This document shows positions 34,030 through 43,609 of a stretch of 56,128 nucleotides of DNA, one piece after another. Made by a program: the position numbers and the translations under genes. The stretch covers positions 1,066 to 57,193 of the forward strand of contig DBYV01000036.1 in assembly GCA_002310995.1 (NCBI GenBank). The letters are read 5' to 3'. This DNA is from a bacterium UBP6_UBA1177. GTDB taxonomy: Bacteria > UBP6 > UBA1177. The notes beneath the pieces were generated by a model. That model worked only from the letters and a program-made list of their open reading frames with translations, was not told the origin of the DNA and searched no databases. The first letter of the stretch is position 1. Every line of letters starts with the position of its first letter.

Positions 34030-34245
34030 AATCAACAAAAAAAGCATAAAAAAACGACAAAAAAAACGCTCAAAAATTAAAAAAATAAAAAATCGCTTAA
34101 ATTCTTGATTTTATTTTAAAAACATGGTACGAATTTATACAGCCGTACTTTTTGCGGCGTTTTTTAATGTTCTTTTGTACACAGGCGGACGAAATTTATT
34201 TGTATATTTAATAAAAATTCACGTTGATATTTGACGGAGGCTGAC
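34030..34245. other. AT-rich intergenic region before the pilus operon
   Basis: This 216-base gap is very A/T-rich. A weak terminator-like element (GCCG at 34142-34145, CGGC at 34155-34158, then six T) could end the regulator transcript. A TATATT at 34203-34208 could be a -10 box, but no convincing -35 element is seen. The promoter of the pilus operon is therefore not resolved; read-through from the regulator gene is also possible. Confidence 0.3.
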
Positions 34246-34998
34246 GTGAGAAAAAACGGTTTTTCATTGATCGAATTGATGATTGCTTTGGCAGTCCTGA
34301 CGATTATTGCAACCGTCGCGGTTCCGAAGGTCCAGGTCTGGAATGCCAGAAACCGCGGTTTGCAGGCAGTTGTCGAAATTCTTTCCGATTTTTCCAAGGC
34401 GAGGTCGATTGCCGGATACACGGTCGTCGGTGACAAAAACAAGGGCAAGATTGAAATTCCTGTCAAGGCGGACGGCTCAACCAGCACGAAAATGCCGGTC
34501 TATGTCGGCATCAGGCTTCAGACAGCTATGGTTTTCAGGGCTCACGAATATGCGATTTACCAGAAAGAAACAATGAAAGTAAGTGACTGGGCAAGTGCGA
34601 ATGTTCTCAAAAGAAACAGACTGCCTGACACTGTTTTTATCGTGAAAATCAATAATTTCGATAACATAAGTGCAACGGCGGCAGCAAACGATGTTTCTAA
34701 ACGCCTGGTTTTCACCTCGAACGGACTCGTAAAAACACAGGGCGGCACTGACAGTTCGTCTTCCGAAACATTTGCTACGGCCAACAAGGTTTCCTGCGGA
34801 AAAGAGAGTACTCCGATGAACTCTCTGGTTTTTTCGGCAATTGTAAAATCTGAGATTTCCGGTACGGAGAAAGATGCTGTCTGGTATAAATTGGATATCG
34901 ATCAGGCCGGCGAATATCATATCTGTATGGCTTTTGCGAGCGAATCAAGTTATTCTTCGTCAATTTTTACGAATAATGGGAACACTCTTAGTTTGTAG
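34246..34998 (+). CDS. Minor pilin/pseudopilin (GspH/FimT-like)
   Basis: 250 residues. A class III signal is clear: short basic leader MRKNG, cleavage after Gly5, then FSLIELMIALAVLTIIATVAVP with Glu at mature position 5. The body (globular head) follows the FimT/GspH plan. GTG 34246 is chosen because GGAGG lies five bases upstream; the TTG at 34231 would place that site inside the gene. First gene of an operon of minor pilins followed by PilY1, the usual fimT-pilV-pilW-pilX-pilY1 order, so it likely helps prime pilus assembly at the inner membrane. Confidence 0.88.
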   Translation: MRKNGFSLIELMIALAVLTIIATVAVPKVQVWNARNRGLQAVVEILSDFSKARSIAGYTVVGDKNKGKIEIPVKADGSTSTKMPVYVGIRLQTAMVFRAHEYAIYQKETMKVSDWASANVLKRNRLPDTVFIVKINNFDNISATAAANDVSKRLVFTSNGLVKTQGGTDSSSSETFATANKVSCGKESTPMNSLVFSAIVKSEISGTEKDAVWYKLDIDQAGEYHICMAFASESSYSSSIFTNNGNTLSL

Positions 34999-35007
34999 GA
35001 GGAAAAG

Positions 35008-35541
35008 ATGAAAAAAATCAAGGCTTTTACTCTGATTGAGGTTATGATTTCAATTTTTGTTTTTTCTTCCGCTATGGTTGGATTTATGGCTTTCCATGCT
35101 CATACGATGTCGGTTCTTTTTGAAAATGAATCGGCTCAGTTGGCTCATGCGCTGGCTTTTAACCTGGTCGATGAAATCAATGCCATGTCTTATGATTCTT
35201 TCAGCCAGTTCATCTCAAAAACTAATTGGACGGACGATGCTGACCTTCAGTCTTTGTTCGGCAGTGATTTCAAGGCAAGCCCGTTCAATTCGTACGGCGA
35301 GCAGAAAAATGAAGGAAACTACCGTTTTTACAGAGCATTAAAAGTTGATACTTACGCAAATCAGACACAGCTTTATGTTCAGCAGGGCTCGTATCTTTCG
35401 ACGCTTTATCATGTTGAAGTGCGTGTCGCATGGCCTAAAAGAAACTCAACTCCGACTCATGCGTGCAACGTGGGCGGTTATTCATCGGAAGTATGCAATT
35501 CCATAATTATTCCTTTGGTGAGATCGGCTGAGAACTATTAA
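35008..35541 (+). CDS. Minor pilin, PilV-like
   Basis: 177 residues. Leader MKKIKA, then FTLIEVMISIFVFSSAMVGF with Glu5, followed by a small head domain. The residue before the cleavage site is Ala rather than the usual Gly. The C-terminal part has a Cys pair (HACNVGG and SEVCNS). Position after the FimT-like gene (9-base gap; AGGAGGAAAAG before the ATG) and the EVMISI motif fit PilV. Confidence 0.85.
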   Translation: MKKIKAFTLIEVMISIFVFSSAMVGFMAFHAHTMSVLFENESAQLAHALAFNLVDEINAMSYDSFSQFISKTNWTDDADLQSLFGSDFKASPFNSYGEQKNEGNYRFYRALKVDTYANQTQLYVQQGSYLSTLYHVEVRVAWPKRNSTPTHACNVGGYSSEVCNSIIIPLVRSAENY

Positions 35542-35553
35542 TGGGAGCGATGT

Positions 35554-36618
35554 ATGAATAAAAAACGTAAATTAAAGGCTTTCACCATTATTGAGCTTAT
35601 GGTGAGCATATTTATTACAATGATAGTCATAGCTTCTTTTTACAAACTTTACGACACCGCATCGAAAGCCGAGCGTTCATCCGCAATCAGGGTTTCTGTC
35701 AATCTTTTGGGCGAGCAGATGCTTGATACAATATCTGATGCTGTGAGATTTATAGGTTTGAACAGCAAAGCAGGTGATTTTTCATCTTATAACAACTCAT
35801 CCAACGATGTTACAACGATAATCAGAACTGCAACTGCTTCGACATTCAGTTTTCTTTCTCCTTACGGCGGGCCTATAACCAAGCTGGCAGAGGATGCTGA
35901 CGGCACTTATTCGACATGTACATTCAAAATTTATAACAGTGCGGCTTTTAACGGTTCAATAAATTCATTTTATCTTCATACTCAGGACGGTATTTATGAA
36001 ACCAAACGGAAAGTTGCAGATCCTGAACACCCGGGGGATATCGGTTATGCTGTAACTTACGGTGATTATACTGCTGAATTTTCGGTTACAGATTTTGAGT
36101 CTGCTCCAAAGGTCACTTCCGGTAACTGCAAGGATATTTTCCCGGCAGGAACGCTTATTTCAGGTACGGACAGGCTGTTTACGCTTCAAAGAGGAAGTGA
36201 TGAATCACTTGTTCTTTATACCCAGGACAAGACTGTTGTTGATGATTCGACTGCTACCTCAAATAATATTGTTCAGTTCAATCCGAATACAACAGGTCAG
36301 ACTTACAAAATGCCACATTTCGTTATTAACTACCTTGTTGAAACCAAGGAGGGAACAGGTTTCAAGAGGGAATGGAAGGATAATGCCCAGAATTTCAGAA
36401 AGGATATTATAGCTGTAAGGTTCGGATTTATACTTGTTTCTGAAAGAGACAGGAACAAAGTAGGAACTTATTCTGGAGATAAGAACAAGTATTGTATTTT
36501 CGGTGACGGCAGCGCTAACGACTGTTACGAACTCGATAACCCGAATTATACAGTTAATGTTTTCAGGCGTGTAATTTACCTTTCCAATCACCGTTTTTTG
36601 AAAGATGCAAAGAATTGA
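35554..36618 (+). CDS. Minor pilin, PilW-like
   Basis: 354 residues, larger than the other minor pilins, as PilW usually is. Leader MNKKRKLKA, then FTIIELMVSIFITMIVIASFY. As in the preceding gene, Ala replaces Gly at the -1 cleavage position. The large head includes a conserved-looking end NYTVNVFRRVIYLSN. GGGAGCGATGT precedes the ATG. It is expected to join the pilus-tip priming complex with its neighbours and PilY1. Confidence 0.85.
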   Translation: MNKKRKLKAFTIIELMVSIFITMIVIASFYKLYDTASKAERSSAIRVSVNLLGEQMLDTISDAVRFIGLNSKAGDFSSYNNSSNDVTTIIRTATASTFSFLSPYGGPITKLAEDADGTYSTCTFKIYNSAAFNGSINSFYLHTQDGIYETKRKVADPEHPGDIGYAVTYGDYTAEFSVTDFESAPKVTSGNCKDIFPAGTLISGTDRLFTLQRGSDESLVLYTQDKTVVDDSTATSNNIVQFNPNTTGQTYKMPHFVINYLVETKEGTGFKREWKDNAQNFRKDIIAVRFGFILVSERDRNKVGTYSGDKNKYCIFGDGSANDCYELDNPNYTVNVFRRVIYLSNHRFLKDAKN

Positions 36619-36627
36619 GGTAAGGAT

Positions 36628-37227
36628 ATGTTTAAAGTTACATTTCGTTCAAAAGGAGTTGCGCTTTTCATAAGCGTTCTGATGACAATGAGTCTGTCAA
36701 TCATAGCGCTTGCGACTATGGCGAGACTTTCCGAAGTTTCCCACACTACGGGAAAGGAACTGCAGGACAGAAGGCTTCTGGTTTATGCTTATTCCGCTGT
36801 GAATATCGTAAACGGCGAGCTCAGGCAGCTTATTGATTCGACTTTCCAATGCGAAGATGCTTATGCGATTACAGGCGGTGTCGGAAATACTACGACAAAT
36901 GACGGAACTTTCAAATATTATCCGCGTGATATTTCGTCAACGGAGGGTGTTGAACCGCGGTTTGCTTACCGTGCAGTTGCAAGAAGGCTTACTACCGATA
37001 AAAACGCACTGCTTTACGGTCTGCCTACAGCTGATTACTCTCCTGACAAGGCGGCATGTTACGATATTACGGTTGATGTCAGGGAAGTTATAGATTTGGG
37101 TACCAATACCAATAATATAAAAATGGATGCCGCAAGTCAGGCAAATGTTCAGTCAAGATATTCATTGGGAAAAATGAAAACTATCGGTCTGATCAGCTGC
37201 TTCACCAGAGGAGAAAATAATATTTAG
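36628..37227 (+). CDS. Minor pilin, PilX-like
   Basis: 199 residues. The N-terminus FRSKG-VALFISVLMTMSLSIIALATMARLS is of the PilX type: a GVAL(F/V)-style start without Glu at mature position 5, as in PilX/GspK-like tip components. The head has two visible cysteines near QCEDAY and CYDITVD. It directly precedes the pilY1-like gene (15-base gap), the conserved position of PilX. Confidence 0.8.
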   Translation: MFKVTFRSKGVALFISVLMTMSLSIIALATMARLSEVSHTTGKELQDRRLLVYAYSAVNIVNGELRQLIDSTFQCEDAYAITGGVGNTTTNDGTFKYYPRDISSTEGVEPRFAYRAVARRLTTDKNALLYGLPTADYSPDKAACYDITVDVREVIDLGTNTNNIKMDAASQANVQSRYSLGKMKTIGLISCFTRGENNI

Positions 37228-37242
37228 GTTGAGAGGTGCAAT

Positions 37243-40200
37243 ATGAGACGGTTTCTAACGCAGAACAAAATTTGGGCGGTTTTTGTTTCGGCTTTTCTGC
37301 TTCCGATATTGCTGGTTGCGGTGTCGGAATCGGAATTGGATGATGTCGCAGCCATGGTAACAAACGCCAAAAAGGCTCCAAACACCATTTTTATTATTGA
37401 TACTTCCGAAAGTATGAACAGTTTTGCATACAGCGACTATATAGAAACTTGCGACGATGCTAAAAATAATGCGCAGCATGCAATTGATATTTGTAAGGTT
37501 TCTCTGGAACAGTGCCTAAATGTTAAAGAGGAAACCGGATGTGCCGGCGGTTCAATAGACTGTACGAATATTGCCAACGGCTGCTCTCAGCTTGAAACTT
37601 CAAAAAACAAAATAGTACAGTACTGCGCGGAAGTGTCGGCAGTTTACAAATTCCCCAATGAAAGCACCAATGTCAATGAAGGCAGAAGATCTCTGGCTCC
37701 TTCAGCGGGCTTGAAGGAGAGATTTGTCGGACCATGGAACCCGGATGATTTTTATGACGAAGATCTTTGTTTCTATGATTGGACTAAAGATACTGACGGC
37801 AATGTTCTTGACGGAACGACTTCCGAACACTGGTCTAATGTGTCGAGTGATGATAGTAAGTGGACTACTGTTACTATTACAGATGAAGATGGTACAGTTC
37901 GTACTGAAACTTATAAAAATACCGACCGCAGGGACTGGGACTGCATTACAGACGGTAACAACGCGATGAGCAACGGTCAGAAGTTTCTGGACCCGGCTGC
38001 TGATCATCAGGGTGTCAGCGGATTCTGGCTTAACTGGAAATATACAACCTCTCTTGATGCTATAAAAATTCTTCTTGCAAATGAACATGAATTTTCGAAC
38101 CCGCCGCGTTCCAGGGGCGAAAACAAGTGCTTCAGATATGACTATAAACCGTTTTCCAAGGTCGATGACACGGAAAACTGTGCAGTGGCTCTGGTTGACG
38201 GCGAATGTCCGCCCGATACTGAAGGACATCCTCAATATAAAAAGAAAAATGTTTGTTATATAGTAAATCCGTCAAGTGACGGCTCTTCTTTTGATACAGG
38301 ATATACGACAGGATACAGCGATGCCGAACGAGCAAAACAACTTCAGGCTCTGCGACAGATTGTAGCGAATTCCTGGACTGCTGTCAGGTATGAAGATCCG
38401 TTGGACAGCTCAGCGTGCAGCACATACGATATATCCAGCGATTTTTCGTTCTACGACGATAAAAATAAAGCTATAATTGCAGATAAAGGTTCCTCACATC
38501 ATCCGAGTCCTGTCAGTGCAGATGCCGACAGTGCAAAATGTGAAATATGCAAGGCGTTTAACGGAAATACCGAGAATCCGGCTTTTCTGGAGACGGAATG
38601 TGTCGAGTTTATACAAGACTCAACTACTGCTGTTGACAGAACGGGAAATTTAGGTGAGTATAAAGTAACTTATCATCAGGAATGCTGTAAAACTTCAAAA
38701 TGCACGGCGCCGAAGTGCAGAGACAACGATATCTATTGTTATGGTGATAGTAATCCGTGTACTCTCGGTTATTACAGCGAATTTGACCAGGATTCCAACC
38801 ACTGCTGTAATTCAATATCATGTGTATCCGGTGAAGAAAGCACAGAGTATGATACGACGTCAGAAGGGTGTAAGGTTTGTAAGGTAGGAACTGTCATTAC
38901 CCGTGAAACAGAAAATATTCTTCCTGGTGCAACTACAGTTCTCCCTGCGCCAACCGGCGGGTCTGCATACGAGTCGGGTGTCGATTTGACAGTTAATATT
39001 AAAGAAATGACCGGCGGTGGTGAAGAGGACGGACAAATTGAAGATATGAAAGTAACTCTTTACTATGCATGTGTCGGAAGTAGTTCGTGGACTGAAGCGG
39101 CATCGTTTACCTGTTATCGTGACGTTGATGAGGATGATGATGATGAGAATGATGACGATACTTTTGATTACGATGCCGACCATTCTTGTGAAGATTATAT
39201 AGGTCGCTCCATAATGAATGTTCCGCTTTCAGGTTGTGAAAACAGCGGTTATCAGGTCAAACTGAAGGTCGAAGCAACCGGACGTTATTGCGAAAAGGGA
39301 AACACAATGGTAGATCATGTATTCGATGTCAAATTCGGATACGCGCTGCCTGAAGGTTCAATTTCGGGACAAAATCTGCCCAGAAAAGTGCTTGATCCGG
39401 AAGAGGTTCACTATATGGTTCTCAAGAACGAAGCTGCCGGCGGCACATCGCAGATAGTCAATGAATACGAGTGTAAGAACGCTTTCTATCACACTCAGGC
39501 TTATACTGACACCAAAAGTTGCCCGAGAAAAGCGGATGCGATTGTAAGTAGATTCCATGAGAAAGGTTATCCTGATGTCCAGTACTGCGATCCTGATTCA
39601 AGACGGCAGGAATCTTTCACGGTTATTAACGGATGTAGTACGGAAACAAAATATTTCTGTTCTTACCTCTGCCGTGACCAGCTGACTTATGACGAACCGT
39701 GGAAGTGTATGGCCTGGTTCTATCAGATGGATGAAATGGACAGGGGCGGTTTGGAAAAATGTTCTGATATTTGCCAGAAGGGGGCAGGTATTGATGATTT
39801 GACAGGCAAAAACAATACCGAAGCATGCTGCCGCTGTGTAGACAGGTATTATTACCGTGATCCCAGCTGGTTGTTCGGAAATCCGTTTTTCGAGCCGGTT
39901 GACGGTGTAGTAATGCCGGACGAGAACGGCATTAAAAAGACATATAAATGCGCTATCAGCGGTATAATGGGCAGTGATACTCAGGTTGGATGGCACGCCG
40001 AAATAATTAACGGTCATATCCAGGAAGCAGGAACGGGGTCGTATCTGCTCAGTCCTTATCTGGTCGGTGATGCTTTGTTCTCGCCGTATGATCCCAACAA
40101 TACTTGGATTGCTCCCAAAACTTTCATTCAAAGAAAAGCGACGGATCTGGGTATCAGGGATACCACTATAAGCGGTTTCAAGACATCCAGCCGCTCAGAC

Positions 40201-43200
40201 AGGAAAAATGTCTGCATTTATGATCTTGTTGATGATTGGGGCGGTGATATGTGCTCAATATGCAGCACATGTTCTTTCGGCTGTGTTGATGATCCGAGTA
40301 TGCATGTCGCCGATGACAAGTGTGCATATCCGAGTTTCTGGCTCAAAGTTCCGAGGAGCGACGGCGGTGAGCTGATTTTCTCGAGCGAGCAGCTTCAGAC
40401 TAGTGACTCAATCAACAAATTCAAGACATCAATTAAAAAATTGAAAGCTGTCGGAGGTCCGACGCTTGGCGAAACGCTTTACGATGCATGGAGATTCCTT
40501 GGCGGAATGTATGCTCTCCATGATCCGAACCATGTTTACAATGACGATGATGAGACAGGTGATGACAGTGATGCAGAGGTTAGCACCAGGGCTTATGTAT
40601 CTCCGTTTGAAAATCAGGATGCTTCGTGCTTCTTGAATGAAGTAGTTATTTTTTCTGGCGGTCAGCCGCAGTTTGACCATAACGACAAAATTGAGGACTA
40701 TACTGAAGAATCATGTCCTCCGATGTCGAATAACAGCACGAGCAGTATGCCTTGTGTAAAGCACACAGAGAATGATTATGCAGAAAACAGCTCTGAACAC
40801 AGGCCTTACTATAGAACCGACTGGTATCAGTCATCTCTTCTGAATGTTGCGAATTTTGTTAAAAGTCATCCTTTTTACAATACCGTAAATGGATGTGCTA
40901 AGACTCATGATTTGACAAAGAATATATTGGGCTATACAGGAGCTTGTGCTACTACGACACAGGGTGAAGGTATCAATGCTATTCATTCTGCATCGATAGG
41001 AGAGTGGGTTGTCTCCGAACTTTACAATAAGCCGGACTTCAAGTTCCTCGAGAAAATTACCGAACCGTATACTGCCAACGGAACAACTTACGGCAATCAG
41101 GGTCAATACTGCTCGCTTACGCTCGGAACTGTAAACAGCAATAACTGCTCATTCCACAATATTACCGATGTTATTTCCAATATACTTAAGACTGCTCAAA
41201 GCAGCGATATCAATTCCGGTCGTCCTCACTGGACTTCTTCGCTTGTACAGCCTTTCGATGTCGAGGAAAAATACCGTGGACCGGAAGCTTATGTTGCAGG
41301 AACTGTTCCGGTAGCGCCTTCGGTAAGCAAATTCTGGTTCGGAAATCTCAAGAAATATATGGTTGACGATGGTGACAATACTTGTGCAATCACTATTACG
41401 GATGACAGAAATGTGGAAGACACTTCAGCTCCGTCTCCTGATCCGTCATCATCTTCATCTTCCGCTTGCGGTGAATGGCACAAACAGACTTTCAGTTCCG
41501 ATGCCGACTGTTTTGTCAAGAGCGATATTGGTGACGGTATGGAACAGGAAGATTTCAAGAGACTGCTTGCCGCAGGAGCTGCAAGGAAACTTTCGGATGA
41601 ATTGAGAAAAGCTACCTGCACTGCTTTGCCGTGCTTCAAGAATGTAAGCACAAGAACCATCTACTTCGACAACGGAAGCTCCATGAAACTGCTCAAGAAT
41701 CTTGATGTCTCCAATCCGGACAGCGGTGATATGCGCATGATTCTTGACGGTTTCGGTGGAAGTGTAGATTCAACCACTGCTGAGCAGATTTTCGATTATA
41801 TGTACGGCTATGATGCTTTTGCGGCTATCGATGATAGTAACACAATTGATAGATATGCAAACAGAAAGAAGCTCAGATTCGGCTATGATACAAATCCGAC
41901 GCCTACGATAAAAGTTCTTGATCCTATAGATCTTAACTTCGAGAACAAAAAAGAAATCTTTATCCGTCCGCTTCTTCTCGGCGCGATTGTACACTCCAGA
42001 CCAGTAGCTGTTTATTATGGTGGTTCCGGCGGTCAGACTTCAACCAGAGTTTTTGCCGGCGCAAACGACGGTATGCTGCATGCTTTTGACGGAGACGGAA
42101 ATGAAAAATGGGCATATATTCCGAGTAATGCGCTTCCGTCAATCGGTGATTTGGCGACATCGACAACTCCTTTGATAGTTTTCAATGCCACTGTCGACGG
42201 TCCGATAACGCTTCTGCACATTGATCAGAGCCACGACGGTATCATAAACGGTGGCGAAGATGCATACCTTATTTTCGGTTACAGGCGAGGCGCTACAGGT
42301 TATACCGTAATTGATGTTTCCAATCCTGATACTCCTAAATTTGTACAGAACATCAACGTCGACGGCGGTTACAGTTTCGGAAAGGCTGTTGTATTCAGAA
42401 AGTGCAATAAACCTGAGGGTTGCAGTTATGCTGATCATCTTGACTACTATCTTGCTGTCCCGGGCGGCTACGATGTCTGCGAAGATGGTGCGGAACCTTC
42501 ATGCAAGATGCCTGAAAACAGCGAAGGTGGAGGAGAGATCATGCACGGCAACAAGTTTGCGATCTATCCGTTTGATGTCGCAAACAGAAAATTTACAACT
42601 ACTTCCGGCAGCTTCTTCTCCTATAAGCGCAATCCCGGCGGTGAAAGCGATCCTCACAAAAAATGGCTTGTTGCTTCTTTCGCGTCGGAACCTTTTGCTA
42701 TAAATACTTCGGGCAAAGGAGCTGTCAATACGGAATTTGTCTACTTTACTGACCTTACCGGAACAGTTTTCAGAGTTGATGTAAGAAAATCTGACATGAG
42801 CAACTGGACCGCGAAAGTTGTTTTTGCAAAAAGAAATGCGGCAGGAGACAGCGGCACAGGTACGGAACTTTGGGCAAACGGCAAAAGTTATGTCGGCAAC
42901 AATTTCTTCCCGCCTTTGGAAAGATATAATCCCGGAAATGATCCGGAAGGCCGAATTCCTGTTCCGGTTGTTTTCGGAGACGCTTCGTGGCCAAGAGTTG
43001 ATACCGAAAGTGCTTCCATGACTGTTTTTTACGATATAAAACCGACAGGAACGGATAGCAATGAGCCTTACAGCGGTTATGTGCAAGACAATTACGAAAC
43101 ATCCAACCTTAATAATTCCAACCAATTCCATGAGAATAAGCTGGGCTGGAGAATTGATTTCGCTCAAACAAGCGATGCTCGTGGTGAAAAAGGCATTACC

Positions 43201-43599
43201 GAACCTATGGTGGTTTACGATGTATACGGCAGTAAGGCTGATGCGGCAAGCGGCAAAAACGGATATTCGCTTGCATGGAATACATACATTCCGAAAAAGA
43301 CCACGGAATGTAAGAATTTCGGAACGAGTTTCAATTACGAAAGACTTGTTATAGACGGTTCTCAGGCTCAGTCTCTGACGAACATGACTGCAAACGATGC
43401 TGTCGGCGAGTGGGATCCTTCGAACTGTCAGGCAAATTCCAATTCCCAAGGTATAAGTATCGCAACTGCGGTAGGCGTTGTTGCCACAAAAAGCGGATAC
43501 GATCTTACTTTTGGAGCGGGAGCCGATATTTACAGAAAGACGGAAATTTCCGTTCTGACCAGCAAGACTCGAATCATCAAGTGGTATGAGCTTTATTAA
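37243..43599 (+). CDS. PilY1-like pilus-tip protein with vWA-type N-terminus (very large)
   Basis: 2118 residues, about twice P. aeruginosa PilY1. A signal peptide (about 1-29) precedes an N-terminal vWA-like start with a metal-site motif IIDTSESMNS (D53-S55-S57). Residues ~60-1560 include long Cys-rich stretches (for example CEDYIGRS, CCRCVDRYYY, CSICSTCSFGC) not typical of PilY1. Residues ~1570-2118 are the PilY1/PilC beta-propeller: LLLGAIVHSRPVAVYYGG, FAGANDGMLHAFDGDGNEKW, a probable calcium loop DQSHDGIINGGED and FVYFTDLTGTVFRVD. PilY1 caps type IV pili, assists assembly and can act as an adhesin. It follows four minor pilin genes, as expected. Confidence 0.92.
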   Translation: MRRFLTQNKIWAVFVSAFLLPILLVAVSESELDDVAAMVTNAKKAPNTIFIIDTSESMNSFAYSDYIETCDDAKNNAQHAIDICKVSLEQCLNVKEETGCAGGSIDCTNIANGCSQLETSKNKIVQYCAEVSAVYKFPNESTNVNEGRRSLAPSAGLKERFVGPWNPDDFYDEDLCFYDWTKDTDGNVLDGTTSEHWSNVSSDDSKWTTVTITDEDGTVRTETYKNTDRRDWDCITDGNNAMSNGQKFLDPAADHQGVSGFWLNWKYTTSLDAIKILLANEHEFSNPPRSRGENKCFRYDYKPFSKVDDTENCAVALVDGECPPDTEGHPQYKKKNVCYIVNPSSDGSSFDTGYTTGYSDAERAKQLQALRQIVANSWTAVRYEDPLDSSACSTYDISSDFSFYDDKNKAIIADKGSSHHPSPVSADADSAKCEICKAFNGNTENPAFLETECVEFIQDSTTAVDRTGNLGEYKVTYHQECCKTSKCTAPKCRDNDIYCYGDSNPCTLGYYSEFDQDSNHCCNSISCVSGEESTEYDTTSEGCKVCKVGTVITRETENILPGATTVLPAPTGGSAYESGVDLTVNIKEMTGGGEEDGQIEDMKVTLYYACVGSSSWTEAASFTCYRDVDEDDDDENDDDTFDYDADHSCEDYIGRSIMNVPLSGCENSGYQVKLKVEATGRYCEKGNTMVDHVFDVKFGYALPEGSISGQNLPRKVLDPEEVHYMVLKNEAAGGTSQIVNEYECKNAFYHTQAYTDTKSCPRKADAIVSRFHEKGYPDVQYCDPDSRRQESFTVINGCSTETKYFCSYLCRDQLTYDEPWKCMAWFYQMDEMDRGGLEKCSDICQKGAGIDDLTGKNNTEACCRCVDRYYYRDPSWLFGNPFFEPVDGVVMPDENGIKKTYKCAISGIMGSDTQVGWHAEIINGHIQEAGTGSYLLSPYLVGDALFSPYDPNNTWIAPKTFIQRKATDLGIRDTTISGFKTSSRSDRKNVCIYDLVDDWGGDMCSICSTCSFGCVDDPSMHVADDKCAYPSFWLKVPRSDGGELIFSSEQLQTSDSINKFKTSIKKLKAVGGPTLGETLYDAWRFLGGMYALHDPNHVYNDDDETGDDSDAEVSTRAYVSPFENQDASCFLNEVVIFSGGQPQFDHNDKIEDYTEESCPPMSNNSTSSMPCVKHTENDYAENSSEHRPYYRTDWYQSSLLNVANFVKSHPFYNTVNGCAKTHDLTKNILGYTGACATTTQGEGINAIHSASIGEWVVSELYNKPDFKFLEKITEPYTANGTTYGNQGQYCSLTLGTVNSNNCSFHNITDVISNILKTAQSSDINSGRPHWTSSLVQPFDVEEKYRGPEAYVAGTVPVAPSVSKFWFGNLKKYMVDDGDNTCAITITDDRNVEDTSAPSPDPSSSSSSACGEWHKQTFSSDADCFVKSDIGDGMEQEDFKRLLAAGAARKLSDELRKATCTALPCFKNVSTRTIYFDNGSSMKLLKNLDVSNPDSGDMRMILDGFGGSVDSTTAEQIFDYMYGYDAFAAIDDSNTIDRYANRKKLRFGYDTNPTPTIKVLDPIDLNFENKKEIFIRPLLLGAIVHSRPVAVYYGGSGGQTSTRVFAGANDGMLHAFDGDGNEKWAYIPSNALPSIGDLATSTTPLIVFNATVDGPITLLHIDQSHDGIINGGEDAYLIFGYRRGATGYTVIDVSNPDTPKFVQNINVDGGYSFGKAVVFRKCNKPEGCSYADHLDYYLAVPGGYDVCEDGAEPSCKMPENSEGGGEIMHGNKFAIYPFDVANRKFTTTSGSFFSYKRNPGGESDPHKKWLVASFASEPFAINTSGKGAVNTEFVYFTDLTGTVFRVDVRKSDMSNWTAKVVFAKRNAAGDSGTGTELWANGKSYVGNNFFPPLERYNPGNDPEGRIPVPVVFGDASWPRVDTESASMTVFYDIKPTGTDSNEPYSGYVQDNYETSNLNNSNQFHENKLGWRIDFAQTSDARGEKGITEPMVVYDVYGSKADAASGKNGYSLAWNTYIPKKTTECKNFGTSFNYERLVIDGSQAQSLTNMTANDAVGEWDPSNCQANSNSQGISIATAVGVVATKSGYDLTFGAGADIYRKTEISVLTSKTRIIKWYELY

Positions 43600-43609
43600 G
43601 GAGGACGAT

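Noticed and set aside
34128..34143. Possible sigma54 promoter (TGGTACG...) before the pilus operon
   Set aside because: The -24-like TGGTACG is present but the required GC at -12 is not; spacing and second box do not match.
34231..34246. TTG 34231 as the start of the first minor pilin
   Set aside because: It would place the GGAGG ribosome binding site inside the gene and lengthen the leader; GTG 34246 gives a normal class III leader.
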